Shown one piece after another: positions 7,010 to 14,268 of a stretch of 17,152 nt of DNA. Under the pieces are notes generated by a model. That model did no database searches. It was not told where the DNA came from and saw only the letters and a list, made by a program, of their open reading frames with translations. The DNA lies in the NCBI GenBank assembly GCA_964632355.1, contig CAZWBW010000063.1:1-17152 (forward strand), in the 5' to 3' direction. The position numbers were made by a program, and so were the translations under genes. This stretch comes from JALOAP01 sp964632355. GTDB taxonomy: Bacteria > Chloroflexota > Dehalococcoidia > Tepidiformales > Tepidiformaceae. Numbering within the stretch: position 1 is the stretch's first letter; each line of letters starts with the position of its first letter.

Positions 7010-8058
7010 TACGTGGCTTCCTCAGTAGGCGTGGATCCAATGTTCCGGGCGGTCGAGCGCGCGTAGCCGGGGCTTCGTAGCCGCACGAGCGCACTGACCA
7101 ACGGGACACGAGCGAGCAGACCTGGCGGAGTGAGTTCGGGGACAGCGCCCAGCGTTGGCACCTCCATACCGGCGAGGTCTTCGCTCGAAAGGATGGTGTG
7201 ATCGGAGCGGTAGCGAACGAGCAGGTACGCACCGGAGATGAGCGCGCCGAACACCAGGCCAGCGAGCGGCATCCCGTAGCGCTTCGCCTTGGACTCCGGC
7301 AGCGGCACCCGTGGCTGCGACGGCGGGTCCTGGACGGAGAACGCGGCGTTCTGGGCGTCCGGGCCAGCCGCGCGCTGGAGTTCGGTCGCCTGCAACTGGT
7401 TCTCGAGGTTCTGAACGACGCCGGACTGGGTGTCGACCGCGGTGATCAACGCCTGGTAGTCGATATCGGCGGCGGCGTTGCGCGGGTCGGTGAGCTCGGG
7501 GTGTTGTGCGACGTACTCGTTGAGCCGCGAACGGCGTTCATCGAGTTCACGCCGCGCCGATTCGAGCTGGCGACCCAGGTACTCGGCGGTGGCGTTGATG
7601 CCACGTTCGCTTTCCGCGGTCGCCCGATCGAGGTACTCGTCGATGACGGCCTGCACAAGCCGTGCGGAGAGTTCGCCCGAGCCGGAGATCGCGCCGATCT
7701 GCAGCAGGTTGACGCCGGTCGACCCGGCCCAGAGGCGGATCCGAGGGTCGAGCCGCACGTCGGGATCCGCTTCTTCCGGGATGACGCCTGCACGCTGGAA
7801 CACCGCCAGCTTGAAGGCGCGCGTCGCGAGCAGGTCGTTGAGCGCAACGGCGCGGTTCTGGGCTGGCGTTCGCCACGGATCGGCATGTCCGAGCGATGGC
7901 TGGTCTTCGGGCGCCTTTGTAACCCAGACGGTGGCGACCGACTGGTACTTGGGCTCCGACGACGTGAAGGCGAGCACGAGGATCGGAACGAGCACGATAG
8001 GCGCGATCAGCGCCAGCTTGCTCCGAAAGGCAATCTCCACGAGCTTCCTGGGAATCAC
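7009..8058 (-). CDS. Wzz-like polysaccharide chain-length/co-polymerase protein
   Basis: With GTG 8058 as start (GGGG 7 nt upstream) the protein has 349 aa. It shows the Wzz layout: a short cytoplasmic N-terminus, TM1 about 13-31, an extracytoplasmic region with a predicted coiled coil about 130-215 rich in Glu/Arg/Leu, a Pro-rich DPPSQPRVPLP stretch just before TM2 (about 262-281), and a cytoplasmic tail of about 70 residues. Such proteins set polymer length and activate the partner kinase, whose gene follows at once. The frame stays open to 8226, but the extra N-terminal residues are Arg/Pro-rich and unlike the family. GTG 8064 is a second possible start with poorer spacing. First gene of its operon, facing a divergent GT4 gene. 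Confidence 0.83.
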   Translation of the reverse strand: MIPRKLVEIAFRSKLALIAPIVLVPILVLAFTSSEPKYQSVATVWVTKAPEDQPSLGHADPWRTPAQNRAVALNDLLATRAFKLAVFQRAGVIPEEADPDVRLDPRIRLWAGSTGVNLLQIGAISGSGELSARLVQAVIDEYLDRATAESERGINATAEYLGRQLESARRELDERRSRLNEYVAQHPELTDPRNAAADIDYQALITAVDTQSGVVQNLENQLQATELQRAAGPDAQNAAFSVQDPPSQPRVPLPESKAKRYGMPLAGLVFGALISGAYLLVRYRSDHTILSSEDLAGMEVPTLGAVPELTPPGLLARVPLVSALVRLRSPGYARSTARNIGSTPTEEAT

Positions 8059-8213
8059 AGGCACACCCCGGGATAGCGGATAACCGCACGCTACGGCGGG
8101 CTTGTTGAGCGCTCGTGGACAAACGTCGGTGACTTCACCCTTTGGAAACCCTCGGTGCCGTCTTCGCAACAAACCACTGCACCTCGACCTTTCTTCGATA
8201 GGGGCGTTGCTCA
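8059..8213. promoter_or_regulatory. Divergent intergenic region with inverted repeats
   Basis: These 155 nt separate the minus-strand Wzz operon from the plus-strand GT4 gene and must hold both promoters unless transcription enters from further away. I see no convincing -35/-10 pair on either strand. Inverted repeats present are GGTGACTTCACC at 8128-8139 (5-bp arms), GAGCGCTC at 8108-8115 and GCGGATAACCGC at 8076-8087. Any could be an operator half-site pair; none matches a site I recognise. No riboswitch consensus was recognised. Confidence 0.4.
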
Positions 8214-9467
8214 ATGGCGGGGACACGTCTGTACGAGGCGCGAATGGACCAGGACAGGTTCAAAAAGCCCAAACGGATGGGTGAAAACGGCCTTTCGGCG
8301 AGTGGCCGAGAGGGCGGAAGCGGCGCCCTGCAGCCTCAGCGGCGAGTTCGCGCGTTGTTCGTTGGCTCGGAATACGCAGGTCACAAAACGCGGTTCCTTA
8401 ACTTACGAGCAACCGTCGAACGAGAAGGAAGCCTCGATGCCAGGTTCGTATCCATCACCGGCCGGAAGGCCGGCGGTCTCATTGAGCGCATGCCGCTGCC
8501 GCGGGCGGTGCGACGCCGATTGCGCCCCACACTCGAGGCAGCGCCCTTTGCGACGCTCCGGCGGCCCGATGTGATCTGGACATCGGCCACCGAGGTGCTC
8601 ACGCCGTTCCTCTGGGCGCAGGCGGGCCCACTGCGACGGCCGATGGTGCTGGACCTGGATTGCACCGACGACCAGCTCGAGGAGATGGCGGAGCTGTATT
8701 TCTCCCGGCTGCCAAAGTCGGGGTTCGCCCGGTGGATCGCCCGGCGCCAGGAACGGCTGCTCTGGGGCGCCACGACCGTGTTCGCGCCGTGGTCGAACTG
8801 GGCGGCGCAGGCGCTCATGCGCGCGGGCATTCCCGAGGAGCGGATCCGCGTTCTGCCGCCGGGTGTCGACCTCGACGCCTGGGCCGTGTCCACCAAACGG
8901 CGGAACGAGGAGCGGCCCTTGCGACTACTGTTCGTTGGCGCGGATTTCGAACGAAAGGGCGGTGACCTCCTCCTCGAGCTGCTACGAGGACCGCTCGCGG
9001 GCCGGTTCGAACTCGATATCGTAACGAAAGCGGGCATCCCGGCCCCACCCGGGGTGCGCGTTCACCGCGCAGAGCCGAACAGCCCGGCACTCAGGAAGCT
9101 GTTCGCGGAGGCAGACCTGTTCGTCCTGCCGACAAGAGCGGACTGCTTCGGGATCGCCGCGGTCGAAGCGATGGCCGCCGGGCTCCCGGTCATCATGGGC
9201 GACGTTGGCGCTGCAAGGGACATCGTCGTAGATGGAGAGACGGGCTGGCTGGTACGTCCGGCTGCGGACGATCTGCTTGCAGCGCTCGAACGTGCATGGC
9301 GGCAGCGGGACGTGCTGCCGGCGATGGGCGAACGTGGGCGGCGCCGCGCCGAGGAGCGATTCGACGGCGAGCGCAACGACAGGGAAATCATCTCGTTGTT
9401 GCAGGCGCTGGCACGCGGGAACCGTCCAGGGCGCGAGATCGCGGCCGCCCGTTCGACCGACTGCTGA
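8214..9467 (+). CDS. Family 4 glycosyltransferase
   Basis: A GT-B fold retaining glycosyltransferase. Numbering from ATG 8214 (417 aa): the N-terminal Rossmann half starts at RVRALFVG (44-51), the linker region has LPPGVDLDAW, and the C-terminal half has LLFVGADFERKGG (about 228-240) and DLFVLPTRADCFGIAAVEAM, the E-x7-E region, where the first Glu is Asp. Residues before 44 are basic and low in complexity, so the start is uncertain: 8214 has AGGGG at 9 nt and 8244 has GAGG at 5 nt. The ADFERKGG and WSNWAAQ segments match the minus-strand GT4 at 12174-13220, so the two are close relatives on opposite strands. Sugar donor not deducible. A receiver-like gene follows after 68 nt. Confidence 0.88.
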   Translation: MAGTRLYEARMDQDRFKKPKRMGENGLSASGREGGSGALQPQRRVRALFVGSEYAGHKTRFLNLRATVEREGSLDARFVSITGRKAGGLIERMPLPRAVRRRLRPTLEAAPFATLRRPDVIWTSATEVLTPFLWAQAGPLRRPMVLDLDCTDDQLEEMAELYFSRLPKSGFARWIARRQERLLWGATTVFAPWSNWAAQALMRAGIPEERIRVLPPGVDLDAWAVSTKRRNEERPLRLLFVGADFERKGGDLLLELLRGPLAGRFELDIVTKAGIPAPPGVRVHRAEPNSPALRKLFAEADLFVLPTRADCFGIAAVEAMAAGLPVIMGDVGAARDIVVDGETGWLVRPAADDLLAALERAWRQRDVLPAMGERGRRRAEERFDGERNDREIISLLQALARGNRPGREIAAARSTDC

Positions 9468-9535
9468 GACAGAGTTGTGATAGCAACTTACGAACACTCC
9501 ACTACCGAGCAACAGCAACACGCGAGCATTCCCAC

Positions 9536-9874
9536 ATGAACCCGGCAGTGCTCATCATCGTGCAGGGCCTCGAGCGCGAGCAGCGTGAACTCACCACGAC
9601 GCTCGAACGCGAGGGGTGTTTCGTGTTCTTGGCGCCCGACGCGCCGCGCGCCCTGGACTTGCTCGCCATGGTGCACATCAATCTCGTGGTCGCCTGCCAG
9701 GACGCCGTGGCGGTGGACGAGCTGGCCGAGGCCGCGTGGCGAACCAACCCGAGCACCTACTTCCTGGTTGTCGGCGGCGACGCGAAGGCGAAGACGGGCT
9801 GGTGTGACAGCTATCTCCAGCGGCCGGTGACTTCGTCGGTGCTGTCGGGTCGTGTGCTTTCGCTTGTGACGTAA
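9536..9874 (+). CDS. Degenerate response-regulator receiver-like protein
   Basis: A 112-aa single-domain protein with the CheY-like alternation: beta1 AVLIIV, alpha1 EREQRELTTTL, beta2 CFVFLAP, alpha2 APRALDLLAM, beta3 NLVVACQ, alpha4 ELAEAAW, beta4 TYFLVVGG, and a beta5-end LQRPVTSSVL that resembles the usual K-P-V...L. The residues that make a receiver work are absent: the acidic pair after beta1 is Gln-Gly, the phosphoacceptor Asp is replaced (ACQ around 53-55), the Thr/Ser after beta4 is Gly, and the Lys is Arg96. It is therefore likely a phosphorylation-independent pseudo-receiver. ATG 9536 has only a weak ribosome-binding site. It follows the GT4 gene in the same direction and converges on the minus-strand GT2, whose stop is 32 nt away. 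The fold call is inference from pattern. Confidence 0.65.
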   Translation: MNPAVLIIVQGLEREQRELTTTLEREGCFVFLAPDAPRALDLLAMVHINLVVACQDAVAVDELAEAAWRTNPSTYFLVVGGDAKAKTGWCDSYLQRPVTSSVLSGRVLSLVT

Positions 9875-9906
9875 TCCCTGGCTGGTGTCCTTCCCGGCCG
9901 GCTGGC

Positions 9907-11052
9907 TTAGCGGGCGGTCCGGTCCCACGTTGCCTGGCGCTTCCGCACCAGCCCGGCGAAGACCCCGAGCTTGTACGCGAAGAAGCGCGGCGCCGCGCGA
10001 AGGGCGAGCAGGTCGCGCAGCGGTGGACGCACGGCGAACAGCGATGCTCCGATGTAGGTCGCGAGGGACGCCACGGCCGCCGCGGCGAGGGCGATTGGCG
10101 CTCCCGTCGCGAACGAGCCGCCCAGCGCTGCCAGCGCCAGCGCCAGGAGCAACGAAAGCGGCAATCCGGCCACTTCGAACGCGCTGTGCGCGGCGGCGAA
10201 GCGCCCGCGAACGATGTTCTGCAGGCCGATGGCGAACGCACGAGGAAGCAGGGCGAGACGTCCGCCCTCCCAGCGGCGGTCCTGTGTGCGGGCGCTTTCG
10301 AACGACGTAGCCATCGGGCCGCGGACCGTGGCCCCGGGTTCGAACGTCACGGGGACACCCTGCTTCGCGAGCGCGAGTGTGGCCGCGGCATCCTCGGCGA
10401 GGCCGTCGGAGGCGAGCGCGAGTGGGGCCACCTCCATCCGGAACCCCATGCCGTTGCCCTTCAGGCTGGTACCAAACCCCAGCCGTGCTGCGCCGAGCGG
10501 GCGGGCGTAATGCACCAGTCCGAGGGCCAGCCGCCGGAGCGCCGGCAGCGTCCCGGGCTCGTCGTCCGCAGCGTAATGCACCTGCACGGCCCGGGCGCCG
10601 CGCTGCAGCGCACCGGTGAGGGCTGCGATGAAGTCCGGGCAGACGTGACTGTCGCCATCGACGACGGCGACCGCGTGGGGAGGAGCCTCGCGGCGCGCGA
10701 GGTGCTCCAGCGCGAATCGCAGCGCATACCCCTTTCCGCGCTCGTGCTCGGATGTGCGTTCGAGGACCGTCACGCCGTGATCGAGCGCAACGGCCGCTGT
10801 GGCATCGGTGCAGTTATCGGCCACGACAACGATGTCGCACGCACCTGCGTTCTGGAGGCTGCGGAGACACCGCGGGAGCAGGCGTTCTTCGTTATGTGCA
10901 GGCACGATGACGGCGATCCGGAACCCCGGCCGGGTAGCCGCGGATCGGGAGCGGGGCGGGGAAGTCGCCAGGAGCCCGAGCAGCGTCCACCAGGCCCCGT
11001 GTGCGAGCACGATGGCTGCGGGCAGGGCCGTGGCGAACTGGAGCGCGTTCAC
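9907..11052 (-). CDS. Membrane-anchored family 2 glycosyltransferase
   Basis: A 381-aa protein from GTG 11052, whose first four bases overlap the TGA of the upstream GT4 (GTGA). Layout: one N-terminal TM helix (about 7-29), a GT-A catalytic domain, and two hydrophobic segments near 296-312 and 319-340. Catalytic motifs are PAHNEE near 51-56, ADNCTD near 79, the metal-binding D132-G-D134, E220-D221 as the base region and Q257-D-R-R-W261. This D, DxD, ED, QxxRW set is the one seen in processive or cellulose-synthase-like GT2 enzymes, though the short membrane part suggests single-sugar transfer to a lipid-linked intermediate. An apparent 756-aa fusion with the upstream gene is an artefact of the N gap. 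It is the last gene of the right-hand operon. Confidence 0.88.
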   Translation of the reverse strand: MNALQFATALPAAIVLAHGAWWTLLGLLATSPPRSRSAATRPGFRIAVIVPAHNEERLLPRCLRSLQNAGACDIVVVADNCTDATAAVALDHGVTVLERTSEHERGKGYALRFALEHLARREAPPHAVAVVDGDSHVCPDFIAALTGALQRGARAVQVHYAADDEPGTLPALRRLALGLVHYARPLGAARLGFGTSLKGNGMGFRMEVAPLALASDGLAEDAAATLALAKQGVPVTFEPGATVRGPMATSFESARTQDRRWEGGRLALLPRAFAIGLQNIVRGRFAAAHSAFEVAGLPLSLLLALALAALGGSFATGAPIALAAAAVASLATYIGASLFAVRPPLRDLLALRAAPRFFAYKLGVFAGLVRKRQATWDRTAR

Positions 11053-12174
11053 GCTGTGACTGCCGTCTCGGGGGGTATGACGCTTTGCGGCGCAGGCTGG
11101 AGCAGACTCGCGAGGCGCGCCGTGTAGCGCTCGATATCGAAGTGGGCGACAGCACTCCGGCGAGCGGCTTCGCCGAGTTGGCGCGCGAGGCCGGTATCGA
11201 GCAGCACGCGTTCGATGGCGTGGCGAAGCGCGAGAGAGTCCCGCGGCGGCACGTAGAGGCCGGTCATCTCGCCCGCCGGTTCGGTGGCATCGAAGAGGTG
11301 GGGGCCGCGGTCTTCCGTGCCTACGGCATCGACGAAGCGAGTGGTCACCAGCGGGCCGGCGACGTACTCCCGCTGGCCTTCGGTGGCGGTCACGATGACG
11401 GGTGTGCCCATGCTGAGCGCTTCGAGAATGGTCGTCACGCCGGACTGGNNNNNNNNNNAGGCTACGCAGTTCCGCGAACGAGCGAGCTTCGCTGGAATAC
11501 TCGACGTTGTCGGGAAGAGAACCACTGCCGGCAATACGGCGGGCCCAGTGGCTCCCGGCGGCGATGAACACACGGGCGTGCAGCCCACGTGCGGCTCGAA
11601 CCAGCGTCTCGTAGTCGCGGTTCTCTGAGCCGACGGCAAGCACCAGCGGGGGTTCGTCGCCCGCCGGCACCGGCAGCGGGCTGGTTCGAGTCCAGAAGGC
11701 GGTGTCTACCTGGTAGGGGACGAGCTCGACCGTCCAGCGGCCGCCGAGCCACCGCCGAACGCGCTCCGCCTGCGCGGTGCTGTGGAGAACCAGCACACCC
11801 GGCGGTCCGATGCGCGTAGCGATCCAGACGAGGAGCAGCTTCCACCAGCGAGTGAGGAAGTGACCGAGCACGACGACGCTCGCTGGCTGAGAGCGCCGGC
11901 GGAATGCGAGCAAGAGGAGCAACGGCAGGCCTATGTGTTCGCCGTCGGCGAAGAGCCGGTCGCCCGACCGGGTTCGCCGTGCGAGCGTCCATGCCTGGGC
12001 AAGGTGCGGTCCGAACAGCTTCGCCGCCAGTCCGCCACGCCCGGCGGCGCGGGACTGGAACAGCACCTCGGCGTTCGTGCGGTTCGCGAGCTCGATGAAG
12101 TCGCGGCGGGGGCCGTTCTCGGTGAGGGCGGCCGCCTGTTCGGCCGTAGCGCTGACCGCGAGCCGCACGGTCAT
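11049..12174 (-). CDS. Family 4-like glycosyltransferase interrupted by assembly gap
   Basis: Two pieces of one GT-B enzyme flank the N run. The 5' piece (12174-11461, 238 codons) carries the N-terminal Rossmann half and the start of the nucleotide-binding half (ELVPYQVDTAFW, LVLAVGSENRDYETL, then FAELRS). The 3' piece (11447-11049, 132 aa) continues with QSGVTTILEALSMGTPVIVT, a GT4-type donor-site motif. They lie in different frames only because exactly ten Ns are present; the frame is restored if the true missing length is a multiple of three. By comparison with GT4 proteins about 15 residues are missing. I chose ATG 12174 (TGATG overlap with the upstream stop, GGAGG 7 nt away); GTG 12177 is the alternative. 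The gene is probably intact in the organism. Confidence 0.82.
11449..11458. other. Assembly gap (10 N)
   Basis: Ten consecutive N bases lie inside a GT4 gene. Ten is a usual placeholder length. The codon phase on the two sides requires a true length divisible by three (bases CT before and C after complete codons with the missing part). Confidence 0.98.
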
Positions 12175-13220
12175 CACGCTACCTCCCGCAGGAGTTCGAG
12201 GATGCGGCGAGCGTTCGCAGCTGCGTCCATGTGCTGGTGCGCGTGCTCCCGGGCCGCCAGCGACATGCGGTCGCGCAGCGCGCCGTCTTCGACCAACTCG
12301 GAAAGCGCCGCCCGGAGCGCTGGAACGTCCCCAGCCGGGACGATTCGCCCGGCTTCGGGCGGGACGGTCTCTCGGTTCGAGCCCACGGAGGTGGTGATCA
12401 CGGGCAACCCGGCCGCGAGGGCTTCGCCGATGGCGACCGAAGTGCAGTCGCCATACGTGGGCAGGCAGAACAGGTCGGCTTCGGCGTAGGCGCGGATGAG
12501 CGCATCGCTGCCAGGATGGACGTCACGCAGGACGGTGACGCCGGCGGTCTCGGGCAGCGGCGTTGGGGTTACAAGCACGAGTTCGGCCCGCGACGCAAGC
12601 GGGGCGAAGGCGGCGAGCAGGTCGTAGCCGCCCTTGCGTTCGAAGTCGCCGCCGACGAAGAGGATGCGTGGCCGGCCGGCGCCCGGGCGTGGGCGCGGAA
12701 TCTCGAAGAAGCGGCGACCGGCACCCGGATGGGCCACAAGGATTGGTTTCTCCGAAACGCCGTAGTCAGCGGCGAGGGATTCGGCGGCCCAGTGGGACCA
12801 CGTGACAAACGCCGACGCATCGCGAAAAACGTGGCGGTACCAGCGAGCCTTCGCGGATTCAATCACGGAGGGGCCGCGCCGGTGGCGGTACCAGCGGCCC
12901 ATGTCATCGACCTGCCGGGGAGTGGCGTCGAGGCTGACGACGTACTTCGCGCCCCGGGCGGCGGCTTGTGCGAACAGCGAGACGGTCTGCGTGTGGAAGA
13001 GGAGGGCGTCGTAACGCTGGCCCGATTCCCGCACCATGTTCCGGGCGATGCGGCTGGCGCGAAGCGCCCAGGGCACGTGGAGTCGAGAGGGCGTGTACTC
13101 GACGCGGTAAACCCGGACATCGAGAGGGTCGTAGGTGTGGGCAGCCGCCTCGACGTTTTGCCCGTGTGCGCGATGGCCGAGCGTCTGTTCGAGGCAGAGG
13201 GCGACGCGTGGGGACGTCAT
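12174..13220 (-). CDS. Family 4 glycosyltransferase
   Basis: A 348-aa GT-B enzyme from ATG 13220, which has GAGGAG 6 nt upstream; the frame is open to 13475, but that part is Arg/Ser/Pro-rich and unlike the family. The N-terminal half includes LGHRAHGQNVEAA and a WSHWAAESL segment near 141. The C-terminal half begins at RILFVGGDFERKGGYDLL (about 185-202) and carries AEADLFCLPTYGDCTSVAIGEALAAGLPV, the donor-binding E-x7-E region with Asp in place of the first Glu. The same substitution and the DFERKGG segment occur in the plus-strand GT4 at 8214-9467, so the two are paralogues. A transferase of the repeat-unit assembly line is expected. Its stop overlaps the next start (GTGATG). The 151 nt upstream hold a palindrome. 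Confidence 0.9.
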   Translation of the reverse strand: MTSPRVALCLEQTLGHRAHGQNVEAAAHTYDPLDVRVYRVEYTPSRLHVPWALRASRIARNMVRESGQRYDALLFHTQTVSLFAQAAARGAKYVVSLDATPRQVDDMGRWYRHRRGPSVIESAKARWYRHVFRDASAFVTWSHWAAESLAADYGVSEKPILVAHPGAGRRFFEIPRPRPGAGRPRILFVGGDFERKGGYDLLAAFAPLASRAELVLVTPTPLPETAGVTVLRDVHPGSDALIRAYAEADLFCLPTYGDCTSVAIGEALAAGLPVITTSVGSNRETVPPEAGRIVPAGDVPALRAALSELVEDGALRDRMSLAAREHAHQHMDAAANARRILELLREVA

Positions 13221-13349
13221 CGGGCGCTCCTCTCGCGGTGGTGGCGATGGGTGAGGGATCTGAAGAGCATGGCGAGACCCGGCCGCGGCATTCCCGGGGC
13301 GAGGACGGCGGGCATCACTGTGGCTCTGCGTCGTTGAGTGCGGGTTGAC

Positions 13350-13363
13350 AACGGGTACCCGTT
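13350..13363. promoter_or_regulatory. 14-bp perfect palindrome in the largest gap of the right operon
   Basis: AACGGGTACCCGTT reads the same on both strands. It lies 8 nt past the stop of the epimerase gene in the only gap over 100 nt (13221-13371) in the right-hand operon. It could be a repressor site for an internal promoter ahead of the GT4 genes or part of an mRNA hairpin. I see no clear promoter boxes next to it. The chance of such a palindrome arising at random in GC-rich DNA is not negligible. Confidence 0.3.
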
Positions 13364-13371
13364 CCGAGCGG

Positions 13372-14268
13372 CTACGAGTGGACGAGCTCAGCGACCATTG
13401 CCTCGAGGCCCGCGAGGGAGTCCGCCGGGGGTTCGACGCCGAGCACGGCTCGCATCCGGCGAACGTCGGCCACAAACCGCACGACCTCGGGCCCGCGCGG
13501 GGGACGGACTACGAGGCGGGAGCGGCGGCTGGTCATCCCGATGATGCGCGCGGCGAGGTCGCGTAGCGCGGTGCCCTGTCCCGATCCAACGTTGATTGGC
13601 CCCTCGACGCCGGGAGCCATCGCCGCAAGAAGGGCCTGGACAGCGATGTCGACGTGGACGAAATCGAGCACCTGTGCGCCACCGTAGAGCTCGAGATCCT
13701 CGCCGCGGACGGCGCGGGCAAGCCAGAGCGGGATGACCCGCCCGGAATCGCCCGGCCCATAGACGTTCGCGAAGCGCAGCACCACAGTGTCGAGCCCGGC
13801 GGTGGCGCGCCATGCCTGGCAGTATGCCTCGGCGGCGACTTTGCTCGCCCCGTAGAGGTTCCGGGCGGTCAGCGGCGCGTTTTCGGAGACGGGCACGCAT
13901 TCGGGTTCGCCGTAGGCTTCGCGCGAAGAAGCGAAGATAACCCGCCGAGCGCCCGCCTCGGCGGCAGCCTGCAGCACGTTCAGGGTGCCGGCGACGTTCG
14001 TGGTGAACGAATACTCGACGTCGTCCATAGCGCCCATCACGTTCGACTGGGCGGCGAGGTGAAACACGACCTCGCAGCCCCGTGCGGCTTCGCGAGCCGT
14101 CGCTGCGTCGCGGATGTCGCCTTCGACGAACTCGGCGGCCGGTGGGACTACGGTCCGGTGGCCACGCCGCAGGTTGTCCAGGACAACCACGTCGTGTCCC
14201 AGGGCGACCAGCGCGTGCGCGAGATGGCTGCCGATGAACCCGGCCCCGCCGGTAACGAGCACGCGCAT
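13372..14268 (-). CDS. NAD-dependent sugar-nucleotide epimerase (extended SDR)
   Basis: A 298-aa extended short-chain dehydrogenase/reductase of the GalE/WbpP-like group. NAD site TGGAGFIG at 6-13; Ser114/Ser115 in FASSREAYG; Tyr139 and Lys143 as the Y-x3-K catalytic pair; FANVYGPGD and DFVHVDI as usual substrate-domain marks. The start is ATG 14268 (TGATG overlap with the upstream UXS stop); the frame's extension to 14367 is rejected because the Rossmann beta1 begins exactly here. Family members interconvert 4-epimers of UDP-sugars or make related products. Lying just after UDP-glucose dehydrogenase and UDP-xylose synthase genes, UDP-xylose or UDP-glucuronate 4-epimerisation is attractive, but UDP-glucose/UDP-galactose is equally compatible with the sequence. 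Confidence 0.88.
   Translation of the reverse strand: MRVLVTGGAGFIGSHLAHALVALGHDVVVLDNLRRGHRTVVPPAAEFVEGDIRDAATAREAARGCEVVFHLAAQSNVMGAMDDVEYSFTTNVAGTLNVLQAAAEAGARRVIFASSREAYGEPECVPVSENAPLTARNLYGASKVAAEAYCQAWRATAGLDTVVLRFANVYGPGDSGRVIPLWLARAVRGEDLELYGGAQVLDFVHVDIAVQALLAAMAPGVEGPINVGSGQGTALRDLAARIIGMTSRRSRLVVRPPRGPEVVRFVADVRRMRAVLGVEPPADSLAGLEAMVAELVHS

Noticed and set aside
8214..8343. 5' region of the GT4 gene as a c-di-GMP or other riboswitch (tandem short hairpins)
   Set aside because: The conserved core sequences of the GEMM classes are not present, and the region is open reading frame with two plausible starts.
9473..9488. AGTTG/CAACT hairpin as a terminator between the GT4 and pseudo-receiver genes
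   Set aside because: Only a 5-bp AT-containing stem and no U-tract; most likely chance.
9907..12177. A 756-aa fusion of a GT4 N-terminus with a GT2 enzyme
   Set aside because: The frame is continuous only because ten Ns were inserted. The other frame after the gap carries the missing GT4 motifs and ends in a GTGA overlap with the GT2 start.
12231..13337. 368-codon plus-strand frame opposite a GT4 gene
   Set aside because: Low-complexity Arg/Gly-rich translation without motifs, while the minus strand encodes a clear GT-B enzyme in an overlapping operon.
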